Of a DNA stretch of 64,000 nt, positions 11,151 through 25,484 are shown in pieces; positions within the stretch are counted from its first letter, which is position 1; each line of letters opens with the position of its first letter. The DNA is from Apiotrichum sp. Y4204 (taxonomy: Eukaryota; Basidiomycota; Tremellomycetes; Trichosporonales; Trichosporonaceae). The stretch is taken from assembly GCA_025531455.1 (NCBI GenBank), contig JAMYHL010000081.1, forward strand, positions 1 through 64,000. The letters run 5' to 3'. The translations under genes were made by a program, and so were the position numbers. The notes beneath the pieces were generated by a model, which worked only from the letters and a program-made list of their open reading frames with translations, was not told the DNA's origin and made no database searches.

Positions 11151-14007
11151 TCACCACAGCTCGCACTGCTTGTGCGGGTTCATTCCCGAGCCGGGCTTGC
11201 ACCCAAACGCCTCGTGGAAGGCCGGGAGGTTGCGCAGGGTGCCGACGGCGCGCCAGTACGGCGGCGAGTGGGGGTCGGTACGGACGCGGGCGACGGCCGT
11301 GGCGGGGCGCGTGAGCTGGGCCCAGACGCGCGCAAAGGCGAGGAAGAAGAGCTGGTCGGGGGTGTACGGCAGGCCGGGGAGCTCGGAAGGGTGCTTCTCA
11401 GAGTCCTTCCACGCGGCGTATGCCTGCGCGAGGCCCGAGTCGGCAATGTCCTCGCCATTCGTAAGCTGCTGTCAGCTATGCCCTACATGCCCTCTAGCTG
11501 TACCCACATTACCGTTCACATAGACCTTGCGGCCCTCGGCGTCGAGGACGTAGTACTGGGAGTACTGGCGCGCGACGCACTGCGCGCGCTCCTGGAAGGC
11601 CTTGACGGTCGAGTTGGTCCACCAGTCACGGAGACGGCCTTTCTCGTCGTACTGCGCGCCCGAGTTGTCAAACGCGTGAGTCAGCTCGTGGGCGGCAACC
11701 GCGCCGAACGCGCCGTAGCGCAGGTACGCGGGCCAGCTGAGCGAGTAGAACGGCGGCTGGAGGATGCCGGCCGGGAAGACGATCTCGCCGTCGGGCGGCG
11801 AGTAGTACGCGTTGACGGTCTGGTGTGAGATAAGATTCCCAAGATTTCATCTCACCTGGGGATACATCTCCCACGAGTTGCGGTTGCGCTTACGGCCGAG
11901 CGTGCCCCACGAGCGCGCGCCCTCGAGGAGCTCGGAGCGGAGGACGTTGCCAAAAAAGTCGTCCTTCTGGATCTTGAGGCGGGCGTACCACGCGTTGATG
12001 CTCTCAGGTACCATCGTGTCGGGGTACAGCGGGTATCCGACCTTTGGAATGATTGCCTCGGCCTTCTTCTGCGCGGCGGCAGCCGACTTGGCGTCCATCC
12101 ACTTGATGTGGGGGAGCTTCTTGTGGAATGCCGAGACGACAGAGTTGATGATGCCCTCGCCGTCGGCCTTGGCCTCGGGAGAGAATGCCTCGCGGACAAA
12201 CTCGCGGCCAGCAATGAAGCCGACAAGGTTGTCCACCCAGCGAAGACACACATCCTGGCGGTTCTCCTCGGTACCCTTCTTGATGCCCTGCAGCACCTCT
12301 TCGAGGCGGCGCTTCTCCTTGCGGACGTCGACGTCGGGGCCAAGAGCGGGAGAGTACGTGAGCGCGAGCTTGGTGATAAAGTAAGCCGACAGGACGTGGT
12401 CTGGCGTGTCGGCAACAATCTTGCTGACCGACTTGAGGTACGGCGGGTGGGTAACGGTGATGTTCTCCGGGAAGAGGCGCGGGGCGAAGGCGGAGAGGTA
12501 CGCGTTGAGGTCGAGGAAGGGAAGCGCCGCGTCGACCTCCTTGGCCGAGTAGGGGTTGTACGCAAAGTGCGGGTTGAAGAGGTACTCGGGGTCGGCGCCG
12601 GCACGCACAATCTTGCGCTCGAGCTCGACGACCTGGCCGGCGAGCTTGTCCATGCGCTTGTCGAGGGGCTCGCTGGGCTTCTTGGGCTCCTTGTCGTCCT
12701 CTCCAGGCCAGGGCCAGGGCCAGCCGTCGCTCTTCTCGGCCTCCTCGGTCTCCCCGGTCAGCATCGAGTCGGCGAGGGAGATGAGCTCCTCGGGAAGGCC
12801 ACGCTTCGACTTGGAGCCTGTCGCCTTGGCGAGGTCGGTGAGGATACCGGAGATGACCGAGTGGTAGAGGTCAACAATGGGAGCCTCCTCGTAGTACTCC
12901 TTGGACGGGAGACCGCCAAAGGACTGGTACAGCCAAAGCGACTGGATTTGCGAGTCCTCGCCTCCGGCATCGCCTTCAATCACAAAGTTGAAGAGGGTGT
13001 CAATGCCGCGGGCGTGCAGCCACGCGAGGGTCTTGGTGATGCGGTCACGGCGCTCCTTGGTGGTGTTGTTGGGCGCAAAGCCGAGCGACTGCGAAGCAAC
13101 AGGCGTAGGGGGAAGGGCACCGTACTGACGCCCCTTGGACTGGCGGAGAAGCTCAAAGTTCTCCGCAGCGCCAAGCAGCTCCTCGGGAACAGTGTAGTCC
13201 TCATTGTACGCGCCACGCCACTCGGCAGCCTCGTCGGCAACCGAGTACGGAAGAAGGTTGACGTCAAACTTGCCAAACGTGTCAACGACGTGCTTGACGA
13301 GCGGGACGATAGGCTTGTTGCCGACCTTGTTCAACTCGTCAATGTCCATGCAGCTGTCGTAGACGTTCCGGAGCTTGCGGAGGTTCTCCTTCTCCGGGTC
13401 AGCGGCAAGAGGCTCTTCCTGGGGAATGCCCTCGATGACCTTGATGAGGATGCGCTTGTTGTTGTCTGATACCTCGTTGAACGAGCCGATCAGCCCGCGG
13501 TCAGCGGGGATGACAGCATTGTCGAGCCAACCGCCCACGGCAAACTGGTAGAAATCGTCACATGGGTCGGCGGTCAAGTTCATAGACCTGACGATCGCCG
13601 CAGCAGCGACGACACAGTCGGTCGAGGTGCACACCTGTCGTCAGTGGGGGGTTTTTTTTTTCTACTTCACGCACCTTGGGGAGATCGGGGACCGAGGGCG
13701 GCTCGGGCGCATGGTGCTTGCGCTCCTTCTTGAGCTGGTGCTCCGTCTCGGCAAACAGGCCGATAAAGACACCAGCAATGATCAGGAGCAGAATGGCCGC
13801 GACGGCGAGCACGCGCTCCAGCCGCGTGAGCGGCCGCGACGGGTCGTACACGCCGAGCACGCGCGAGTCGGCATTGCGGTTGTTCGCGTTTGTGGTCGAG
13901 GCCCCCTCCTCGGGCTGGGAGAGGAGAGGGGCGTTCTCTGCGTCTTGTTAGCCTCTGTCGACGGGGGAGAACGCACCTTCGTCTGTGGAGGGCCGTGGTT
14001 CGGCCAT
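11151..14007 (-). CDS. M13 family zinc metallopeptidase (neprilysin/endothelin-converting enzyme type), 899 aa
   Basis: Type II membrane endopeptidase predicted to cleave small peptides outside the cell or in the secretory lumen. Exons: 13977-14007, 13675-13937, 11856-13634, 11508-11819 and 11151-11465. A cytosolic N-terminus of about 52 residues precedes one transmembrane segment (about 54-75). The M13 N-terminal domain begins with DPCDDFYQFAVGGW. The zinc site HELTH is at residues 735-739, and the downstream GEDIADSG supplies the third ligand Glu800 and Asp804. The family-typical tail MNPHKQCELW ends the protein. All catalytic residues are present and the length is within the family range, so it should be active. 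It is divergent from MCM6. Confidence 0.93.
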
Positions 14008-14144
14008 GGTGGGTGGATGGATGGAGTGATGACAACTACGAGTTGTTGTCGTCGTCGTCGTTGTTGATATAGAGGAGGGTTACGGATGCCTCTCTCTCTC
14101 TCGTTCTCATTCTCACATGGCGGGGTTGAATCCGTGGGATTATG

Positions 14145-14150
14145 ACGCGT
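14145..14150. promoter_or_regulatory. MCB-type ACGCGT box, distal
   Basis: Perfect ACGCGT in the intergenic region between the M13 peptidase and MCM6, 365 bp upstream of the MCM6 start. Confidence 0.35.
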
Positions 14151-14395
14151 GCGATCAACAGTAACATCGTGTGGTGTGACGCACGGCAGGGGAGCCGATC
14201 CACCAGAGAATGGATCCGCGCGGTGATCGCGGTTAGTGCACATTAGTGGCAAGCAGATTACTAGCTAATTACCAAAAGTGGGTGCTCAATTAGCAAAAGT
14301 GGAAAATAGACAATCGAACAACGATCCACGCGATCCGCGTGGCGCGTGGCATTAGCTTCTCGATTTGCTTCCGCTCATCTGGGTGAGAATTCAGG

Positions 14396-14401
14396 ACGCG
14401 T
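14396..14401. promoter_or_regulatory. MCB-type ACGCGT box upstream of MCM6
   Basis: Perfect ACGCGT 109 bp upstream of the MCM6 start, inside a dense CGCG patch (14396-14421). In fungi, MBF binds ACGCGT at G1/S genes, including MCM genes; applying that here is inference. Confidence 0.5.
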
Positions 14402-14509
14402 CGCGCGTCGGATGCGACGCGACTGGACAGACCAAGTGAATGGTGGAGATGAACAGCCGCCCCCCTTGTTGTTCTCGTCAACATCACCCATCCCCACCCA
14501 CTCGCCACC

Positions 14510-17413
<2,904 letters not shown>

Positions 17414-17695
17414 TGTATTTTGTATTACCATGCAGTGTGTTTTGACGATCTGGGTTGCCGGTAGGGTGAATGTAAGCTCGTGTTAGATCATACAGGAACA
17501 TGTCAGAGATGAGCATGGCTAGCTGGCAGGGATCGTAGCATCATGCAGTCCGGGCAGTTCTGACCATGAGCTCGCAATCAGAGGTGCGACCGAAATCATC
17601 AGTCATTGAGTGATCCGGATCCATCCCAATCTTCTCCTCCCATGTCCCGCAGTCGCGATCATATACTGCATATACTCTCTGTCCAACCCCTCAGT

Positions 17696-18654
17696 CTAGA
17701 GCGAGAGGTAGTCCCTGACCTCCTGGTCGCTCAGCTTGCGGAATGTAGGCGGGGCGCGCTCGCCGCTCTTGGCGACCATCTGCTCGGGGGTGGGGACGGT
17801 GACGATGCCAATCTCAATGGTCTCGGGGGTCATCTGGCCCTCGAAGCCCTCCTTGAGCGTCAGGAGCGCCGTGTGGATTGCGTCCTCGAGCGAGAGGTCG
17901 TCGTTGTACCTGATGTCAGAAATAGAGTGATGGGAACCGTGATTGAGATGGACAAGCTTCTATCCCATATACGGCCCTCTCCGTACTCACCGCTTCTCGA
18001 GGAAGGTCTTGCCGTTGACCATGTTCTTGCCGATCGCGCTCGCCTTCCACGCCCAGTACGAGCCCGACGGGTCGACCTGGTACAGCGACTGGCCGCGGTG
18101 CGAGTCCCATCCGGCGATGAGGAGTGATATGCCGTACGGGCGAACACCACTGCTTGTCAGCAAAATAACACTACGGCTACATCTACACGTACCCCGACTG
18201 CGTCGCCTTCTGCATAACGGCCGCGACCTCCTGCACGAGCACCTTGGTGGGGGGGTACTCGCCGTAGACCTTCCAGTACGCCTGGGCAATCTTGCGGGCC
18301 TTGGCGACGAGGATGCGGAAGTCGGGCCCCATCCCGCTGTACACAAAGCCAATGTGCGGGCAGATCGGCGCGACCTTTTCAATCATGCTTGCGTCAATCA
18401 GCGCCGACGTGTCCTTCTTCTCGGTCGCGAGCACGACGCCGTTCGTCGCTGCTGTCAGTAATAGATACTAGAATGTTGGATAGCGGTGAATCTCCAAACA
18501 AAAGTACCGCTCCTCTCTACCCACCCTTGATGCCCAGAGACGTCGTGCCGCCCGCCACGGCCGCAAGCGCATGCTCGATCTGGACGAGCTTGCCCGAGGG
18601 CGAGAAGGTCGTGAGCGAGAACGAGTACGCGCCGCCGCCGCCGGGTGCGGACAT
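17696..18654 (-). CDS. PRE8: 20S proteasome subunit alpha-2 (PRE8/PSMA2), 252 aa
   Basis: Structural alpha-ring subunit of the 20S core particle. Exons: 18525-18654, 18193-18448, 17991-18149 and 17696-17909. The N-terminal alpha signature reads [20 protein letters not shown]. It is followed by [20 protein letters not shown] and the alpha-2-specific stretches [29 protein letters not shown] and [17 protein letters not shown]. Length and order match the family throughout. Introns 1 and 2 end in CTGACAGCAG and CTGACAAGCAG. The window also encodes RPN9, another 26S component, but the two are far apart and not co-regulated by position. Confidence 0.96.
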
Positions 18655-20655
18655 GGTGTGCAGAGGAAAGGGGGGAGTAACGCGTGGAGGAGGGGGGCTG
18701 GTACGCGGGGCTGTCTAGACAGGTATTGGGGTATCGAGTCGTGAGAATGGAGCTTGGGGTTGAGGAAGTGGTTGTGGATGATGTTTCTTGTCGTTGTTGA
18801 TGATGTTCGCCCAAGTGTGCTCGATGCCTCAAACGTCAGCGTCCGCTGCCGCGCACACATTGAGCGCGACGCAAGCGTTTGGAGGTGTTAGGTAATGTCA
18901 CGTGAATATCACGTTTGCGCTGCTTAGGCTAAATGCAAAACTGATATTTGATCTTCGTCTTTGCATGTCTCTTGGGGGCGCGTTTTGTTACTTTCGTTTC
19001 ACATCACCTCGAGTGTGGCAACAACATTTATCTTTGACTACTGCAGTCCCATCGTGACAATCGACGTCATGCACAAACAAGAGCAAGACATGACCGATGA
19101 GCCAAGAACAGCGATCGTGAGAGTAGAGAGGCAAGGATACGCATCAATGACGGTAAGGTGTGAGATTATGAGACAGCTGCGATGGAATGTCGGGCTATCG
19201 AGCGCAACGAGCACACGAGTTTGGAAGCCATCTTTGCCACCGGAAAGCTCACTTGACTGATCATGAATGATAGACTCGGCTTTGGCAACGAGTAGCTGTC
19301 ATGAGTTTCGTCAACGACGATGGCGACGACGACGCTGATGGCGACAAGAGAAGTGCAGTCACGTCCCACATCTCCACAGGGACCACTCCCCCGCCCCGAT
19401 ATCCGGCGGCCGTATCGGCGTCCTCTTGCCGAACCCCGATGGAATGCGGAACAGGCAATTCATACACAACAAGCAAAGTGACAGATTAGACACTGGGATT
19501 GCTACCTACTACACTACTACTGCTACTTCTGCATCATCGCAGCTCGCGCTCGCACCAGCCACCACCCACCTGCCACCCCACATGCGGGCCATCGACTCGG
19601 CTGGCCAGACTCCCGTTTTCCGGACTCGCCGCCCGTGGGGGCCCAGGCGATCGATGGCGGCCGGAGCCCGAACGCAGAGAGTGCAAAATTTATTTCAGGC
19701 GCCGTTAGTCAGCACAACATCTACAGTTATTCAGTTGTACATCAGGTGGCAAGTGACGGCAGGTGCAGCAGCATACGCCTAAGCATAGTATAGATCTGCA
19801 TGTGGGGAGATGCACAGATCCGTCTGCATATCTGCATTGCATGCACTGCATTGTATGTACTGAACCGCTTGAGAGAGAGTTGCCGAGTACCGGTGGCCAC
19901 AAGCACCCAGGCCGGGCGGAGCAATCACAGTCCGCGTAATGGAGAACGACTCCCTGCAAGCGGTGGCTGCCAACTTTTTTTTTTTTTTTGGCTCTGTCGC
20001 GTGAGGTTATGTACCGAAAAGAGCGAGATTAGAAACTAACTAACACTTTTATCTAATCCCCCGGACAGTCATTACGATTATTTGTAATTCCCCTTTGGCC
20101 CTTTTTCCCTGTCTCGGCTTTGTTGCCGTTGTTGCCGGGGTGCGCCGGGCCTTGCGCGGCCGCAATGCGGCACAAACTCGCTCTCTCGCTGTGCGCTGTA
20201 CGTCGCCTGGGCAAAAGACCTACCTAGACCTCGGCTCGGCGCTCCTCTTCAATGTTCACTACCTCTCTCAACCTTGTCATTTCTCGCCAGCCTTGTTGTC
20301 ACCAGCATAGATCCTAGACGCGATACCGACACGCACACACACTCGCAACACTCGCAATCTCGCCCTTATCGCCCTCAGCTGGAGTCGACTCCCACAGCCC
20401 ACACCAAAGTTCCCCGATAGCGCGATAGATAGGAGCTCGCCCGGAGTCGGACGCCACCGCGAGACTTTTCTTCGACGACTCGAGCATCGCGACGAGACCC
20501 GTCCCTTGCCGCCCGCCGTGGCCAGTAACCTGCACCAGTAGCCAGCCCTTGGTCAAGCGACGTCTGGGTCTCCATCTCGGAGTGCATTCTCACACCCCTT
20601 CCTCATCCTCCCCACCCGCTCCATCTCTCCCCACTCCCCACTCCCCCTCCTCGGT
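18655..20655. other. 2-kb gene-free divergent region between PRE8 and LEU5
   Basis: No ORF here shows family resemblance or plausible splice continuation. A T15 run lies at 19975-19989. The last 300 bp before LEU5 are rich in CCCAC and TCTC tracts like other leaders in the window. It contains the promoters of both flanking genes. Confidence 0.45.
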
Positions 20656-22344
20656 ATGGCATCCCACACCAGCACCGGGGAGCAGCCGATGCGCGAGGTC
20701 AAGGTGCCCGCCGTGGGCGAGGCGGGCGCCGGCCCCGCGACGATTGCCCGGTTGTGGCGCGAACACCGCCACCGCGTGCGGACGGACAAGAAGAGCTGGG
20801 ACTACAGTGAGTGCCGAGCTCGCGTGAGCGGAGAGTCCGAGGCCGAGGTCAGAGGGTAAAGGGACAGTGGAGGCTGAGCAGGGCTCCGTCTTGCACCCTC
20901 TCGTTGCGCCTTGCTCTCCCCGCTTCCCTTACCTGCGCCCCGCGCCCCGCGGTCGCATGCGTGCAGAGTTGCTCACTTGCAGCCATTACGAGTGGTGTCG
21001 TTGGTGGTATCGCGGGCTGTGTGGTGAGTACCAGCAAGCGAGATGCTAGCTGCAGCGAAGTCTATGGCGAGACATCTAACGTTTAGGCAAAGACAGCTAT
21101 CGCGCCGCTCGACCGCGTCAAGATTCTCTTCCAGACCAGTAATGCGGACTACAAGAAGTGGGCTGGTGGGTATCTGGAAAGCGGCGCTTCCAGCGTTCGC
21201 AATGGCTCGCGTCACAGCGACCGCTCCCCGCGTCCTCGGGTCCCTCGTCGCGACCGCCGCTGACCGCAGGCACACCCGCCGGCCTCCTACATGCCACAAA
21301 ACACATATACGAGACGGCCGGCATGCGTGGCCTCCTCCAGGGCCACTCGGCAACACTACTGCGTGTGTTCCCGTACGCGGGGATCAAGTTTTTGTTCTAC
21401 GACTGGATTGAAAAGGTGAGTAGCTGACGAGTTGGAGATTGTGGGGTAAGCCTCGGGCGATCACAATATTGTTTAATCAATGTGACGCGTTCCGGTGGCC
21501 CGACGGCTCCCCGCTCCGGCTCGGCTGCAGTTCGCGCTGCTCGATTCACGAGCGCATTTCTCCGCAGCTGCTGACGGCAGCGCCTCATCCCAACACCGGA
21601 CATGGCCACTCCGGGCCGGTTCTTTGTTTCCGGCGCATCCTCTGGCGTCGCCGCCGTGATGCTCACGTACCCGATGGAGCTTATCCGCGTGCGCATGGCG
21701 TACTCGACCTCGCCGTCGCACCGCCCGACATTGCGCGAGGCAATAGGCGCAGTGTACCAGGAGGCGCGGGCGGCGTCCAAAACCGCAGCCGAGGCGACGG
21801 GCAGCGAGGTCTCGGCGTTCACCCGCCGCAATCCGTTGTACCCCTTCTACCGCGGGTTCAGCATCACGCTGCTCGGAATGATCCCGTACGCGGGAGTCAG
21901 CTTTCTCACGTACGGCACGCTCAAGCGCCACCTCCCGTCCTACGTCCCGTACCTCGCCTCGCACCCGACCACCCGGGACCTCACGTGCGGCGCGGTCGCC
22001 GGCCTCGTCTCCCAGACGTGCTCGTACCCGTTTGAAGTCGTCCGCCGCCGCATGCAGGTCGGCGGCGTCCGCGGCGGGCCCGGCATGAACTGGCGCCAGG
22101 CAGTAAACGCCATCTACACCGGTGGCGGATTCCGGGGGTTCTTTGTGGGGTTGACCATCGGATACATCAAGGTCGTCCCTATGACTAGGTGAGTGGAGTT
22201 GGGTGGGGGCAGAAGCTGTGGCGAACGCGTGATTCCAGCTTCTACTTGGCCCTTCTCTTACCCAGTGCTCCATGCTCCGTCCGCTAACGCCGCAGCATAT
22301 CATTCGCGACATGGCAGTTCTTGAAGCGCTTGTTGGAGTTGTAG
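20656..22344 (+). CDS. LEU5: Mitochondrial coenzyme A carrier (Leu5/SLC25A16-42 type), 357 aa
   Basis: Inner-membrane carrier needed for CoA accumulation in the matrix. Exons: 20656-20806, 20983-21023, 21087-21165, 21270-21415, 21581-22188 and 22296-22344. All three mitochondrial-carrier repeats are present with signature motifs APLDRVKILFQ, YPMELIRVRM and YPFEVVRRRM. Stretches shared with yeast Leu5 include KILFQTSNADYKKWAG, GHSATLLRVFPYAGIKF, FYRGFSITLLGMIPYAGVSF and FFVGLTIGYIKVVPM. Exon 5 starts after CTGACGGCAG; the junction restores the conserved link into FVSGASSGVAAVMLTYP. The gene converges with UBA2, with 145 bp between the stops. Confidence 0.93.
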
Positions 22345-22489
22345 CAACAGCATATCACATCCATATGCATCAGTTTTAGATCTCAAATGCATGTTATGGA
22401 CATGGGACTAGGAATCTAGACAAGGTGACTCCGATGACGACATGGGTCGTGCGCCCACGCGCCACGGCTATGCTAATGTCTACTTTCTC

Positions 22490-24678
22490 TCAAGCGGCGT
22501 CGATGATCGCAAAGTCTTCGTCGTCATCAATGACCACCGCCTCTTCGACTTTACGCTTCTTCGTTGCGCGCTCCGCGGGCTCCTCTGCTGCGCGCTTCTT
22601 CGCCGATGGTGGCGGGGAGATAGCCTCTGGAAGGGGCGACGATGGCGGCGACGGCTCCTTTAGCGGGGCAGGCGGCCTGAGCGCCAGCGTCGGCGGCTGC
22701 TCGGGGAAGACGAGCGACTCGGCGCCGGGCGCAGTGATGCAAAAGTGGATGGGGCGGTACTTGTCGTCCTCGTCCATGAGGGTGATCATCTTGCCGCGGG
22801 CGACGCCGAGGTCCTCGAGCGTACGGTCGTGGTTGTCGTCAAAGTCCGGGTCGGCAAGCACGCGTGCGCCCTCGAGGACAGACACCTCCATCTCGTCATC
22901 GCCCAGTGCCGGCGCAAGCCACGCCTTTGCGCGCTCGAGAAAGTCGCCCAGCGTGACTTGCAGATCGGCCTTGAGCGGGACGTACGTGTCGCGGCATACC
23001 GGGCAGGTGGGCTTTGGAAGACCGAGCGACTCGCTGCCAAGCGGCTTTGACGGGACGGTCTGGATGAATGGAATCTTGGCGTCCGCATAGTCGCCCTTGA
23101 GGAAGACGAGCGCCTGCATGACCACTAGGCCGGCGACGACGGCGTTCGTTGTCGCGATCGCTGGGATGATGTTTCCGGCCATCTCTGTTGGGTTAGCAAT
23201 CACTGGGGGGACCACCCACCCTTGACCTGGAACCTCGTGCGTGTTGGGATACGGTAGGCTGTTGCGCGGAGGTTGGCGACGGCGAGCACAAAGTCGAGGG
23301 TGTCGTCATCATCCTTGTCGAAGCTCAGAGGGACATCTGGGTGGGCTATCGCACGCGCCGAGAGGCGGCGGCATGCGTCGACGAAGATCTCAAGATTCTC
23401 CTTGAGCGTGAGCTCCCTCTGGTCCTTGAGCGTTGATGTGCTGCTGCCATTCGTGCTTGCGCCATTGGCTGGGGCGCCATTCGCAGGAGCTCGAGGGGGA
23501 GGAGCCTCAAACGTGCCGTCCATGATTGCGTCATAGTCGAGAGGAACGGGCTTGATGCGCCCCTCAACCTTCCACATATCCTCCATAGCCAGAAGCCGGT
23601 TGATGTCCTCGTGAAATACCTGGTGTGAGCTATGCCCGAATTCTCTCGTAAGCTCACCTTGCGGAATACCCGCTGGGGGCCGTCCTCCTCGCCGAGCATA
23701 CGGCGCACTTCGCGGAATGCTGCGGCCTCCTTCTTCAGGTTCTCAATCTCTTCCGCTGGCAGGTTAGAACAATCAGGTGTCTATCACCTACCATTCTCGC
23801 CCTCGGCCTTGGCCTTGTCGAGCTCGGCCTCGTCGAGCTCCTCGTCGTCCTCGCCAAAAAGTTTGCTATATGTCAGCAATGGTCACACTCCACATATACC
23901 CAAAGAGATAGCTTTTGCCCCAGACGATGCAGTGGATCGGCTCGCTTGGCGTCGCACGGATTGTGCATACCGGGAAGCTCTTCGCCACCTTCTTCGGCTG
24001 GCAGTCGTAACACTCGTAGACGTCCTGCCCTCGTCAGCTCCATCCATTGGACACTGGAGAGCTCACCTTCTTGATGGGCCACACCTGGCCAATGTATCCC
24101 GCCGTGCCCGACTCAATAACGGGCACACCGGCCGCCTGGCAAAGACGGTTGACATGCCTGCGGGCATCTGAGCGTTAATGAGGCTCGGTACCTTGCAACG
24201 CACCAACGTTGTCGAGGGCACTGAGCACAAAACCAAACTTGGCGATCCAGTCTACATCATTCTCCGTGTCCTTGACGTTGCCGTGCCGCGCGTGGATGTT
24301 GATTCCCGAGGAAGGGTTAAAGTGCCGCGCGGTGGCGGCGGCGACGAGCGCCTTGGACTTGCCAATGTCCGGCTTGCGGAAGAGGAACTGGCGGTTCAGG
24401 TTCGAGAGGTCGATGGTGTCGAGGTCGATCTGAGATTATGGTCAGCGCGAGGGCCGCGAAAGGGCTAAGTAATTCGCAAATAACTCACGATTTCAATGTT
24501 GGCGAACCCGACGAGCACAAGGTTCTTCACTGACATTAGCTGATGCATGAAACAGTTCTAGCTACTCACAGAGCTCGCAGCCGATACCGCCTGCGCCGAC
24601 GACGAGGATTGGAGTGGTGCGGACCTTTGCGAAGAGCTCCTTGCCGAGGATAGCCTCGGCGCTGGATAGACGGCCCAT
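22490..24678 (-). CDS. UBA2: SUMO-activating enzyme E1 catalytic subunit UBA2, 622 aa
   Basis: Adenylates SUMO with its partner AOS1 and carries it as a thioester before transfer to UBC9. Nine exons: 24570-24678, 24489-24529, 24204-24429, 24067-24167, 23900-24024, 23792-23865, 23658-23755, 23220-23619 and 22490-23184. The nucleotide-binding motif GAGGIG is at residues 28-33. The adenylation core includes [18 protein letters not shown]. Zinc-binding Cys164 and Cys167 lie in YECYDC and pair with the later CPVC. The catalytic cysteine is in [11 protein letters not shown] (Cys179, equivalent to Cys177 in yeast). A ubiquitin-fold domain follows, then a lysine-rich tail (KKRKVEE) that may be a nuclear signal. 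All functional residues are present. It is divergent from ERB1. Confidence 0.95.
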
Positions 24679-25484
24679 GGTGTGAGAGTGGGTGGAAGAG
24701 AGTTGTTGAGAATGAGGAGGAAGGAAGATGATTCGAGTAAGAAGAAATAGTTAAGTTGACGATGGTGATGATGAGAGGATGGGAAACTGTGTTTTCTTTG
24801 CCTTCCTCCTCTGCGCTCTCTTGTCCCTCCTCCCATCACTCCCATCACTCCTATCTTACATCTTTGCTCATCATTCCGGCCGCCCTCCACCATACATCCA
24901 TCTCCCAGCTCCATCACATTTCTCTCACGCGCAACGCGCTGACTGACCCACATCGCGATCATCACCCGGCCAAGGTCTTGCTCATCTCGCGTGAGGCGCG
25001 GCGCGTCCGTCAACAATCTCTGCGATCTATCCTTTATATGGTCCACCCCCGGCCGAGAGTGGAGGTCCATGTCATGCGATCGGCACGAGTGCCATTTGGC
25101 GCCCCCAGGCCCCAGGCCCCAGGTCTCAGATAGATGGGAATCAACCCCTTTGCCACCCAGTCACCATCGTTCTGCTCAATGAGTTCTCCTTTATATGGAT
25201 GGAAAGTAGATGAAACTTTCCTGAGAAGCTGCATGCACCTCACAAACCTACTCTTGTGCTCTCGAAAGAATGCACGCATTTCTCACAGCCTATCTGATAT
25301 GAAGCCCGTCAGCGCTCTGTCGGCGATACCGGCGATACCGCCCTCCACTCCGCGTGGCGTCCTTCCGGTGGAGGTCTCAAGATTTTGAATCTGGCAGTGT
25401 CCACTACGAGCATCACCCAGCATAAGCCAGCATCAGCAACATCTGGCCAACATCTGACACCTCTCACAACACACATCGACCACC
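24679..25484. other. Divergent promoter region of UBA2 and ERB1
   Basis: About 800 bp with no coding evidence. Pyrimidine-rich leader tracts point both ways, and two short TTTATATGG words occur (about 25033 and 25191). Confidence 0.5.

Noticed and set aside
12108..13469. 453-codon plus-strand ORF opposite the M13 peptidase
   Set aside because: Antisense shadow; Val/Leu/Gly/Arg-rich text mirrors the codon bias of the true gene.
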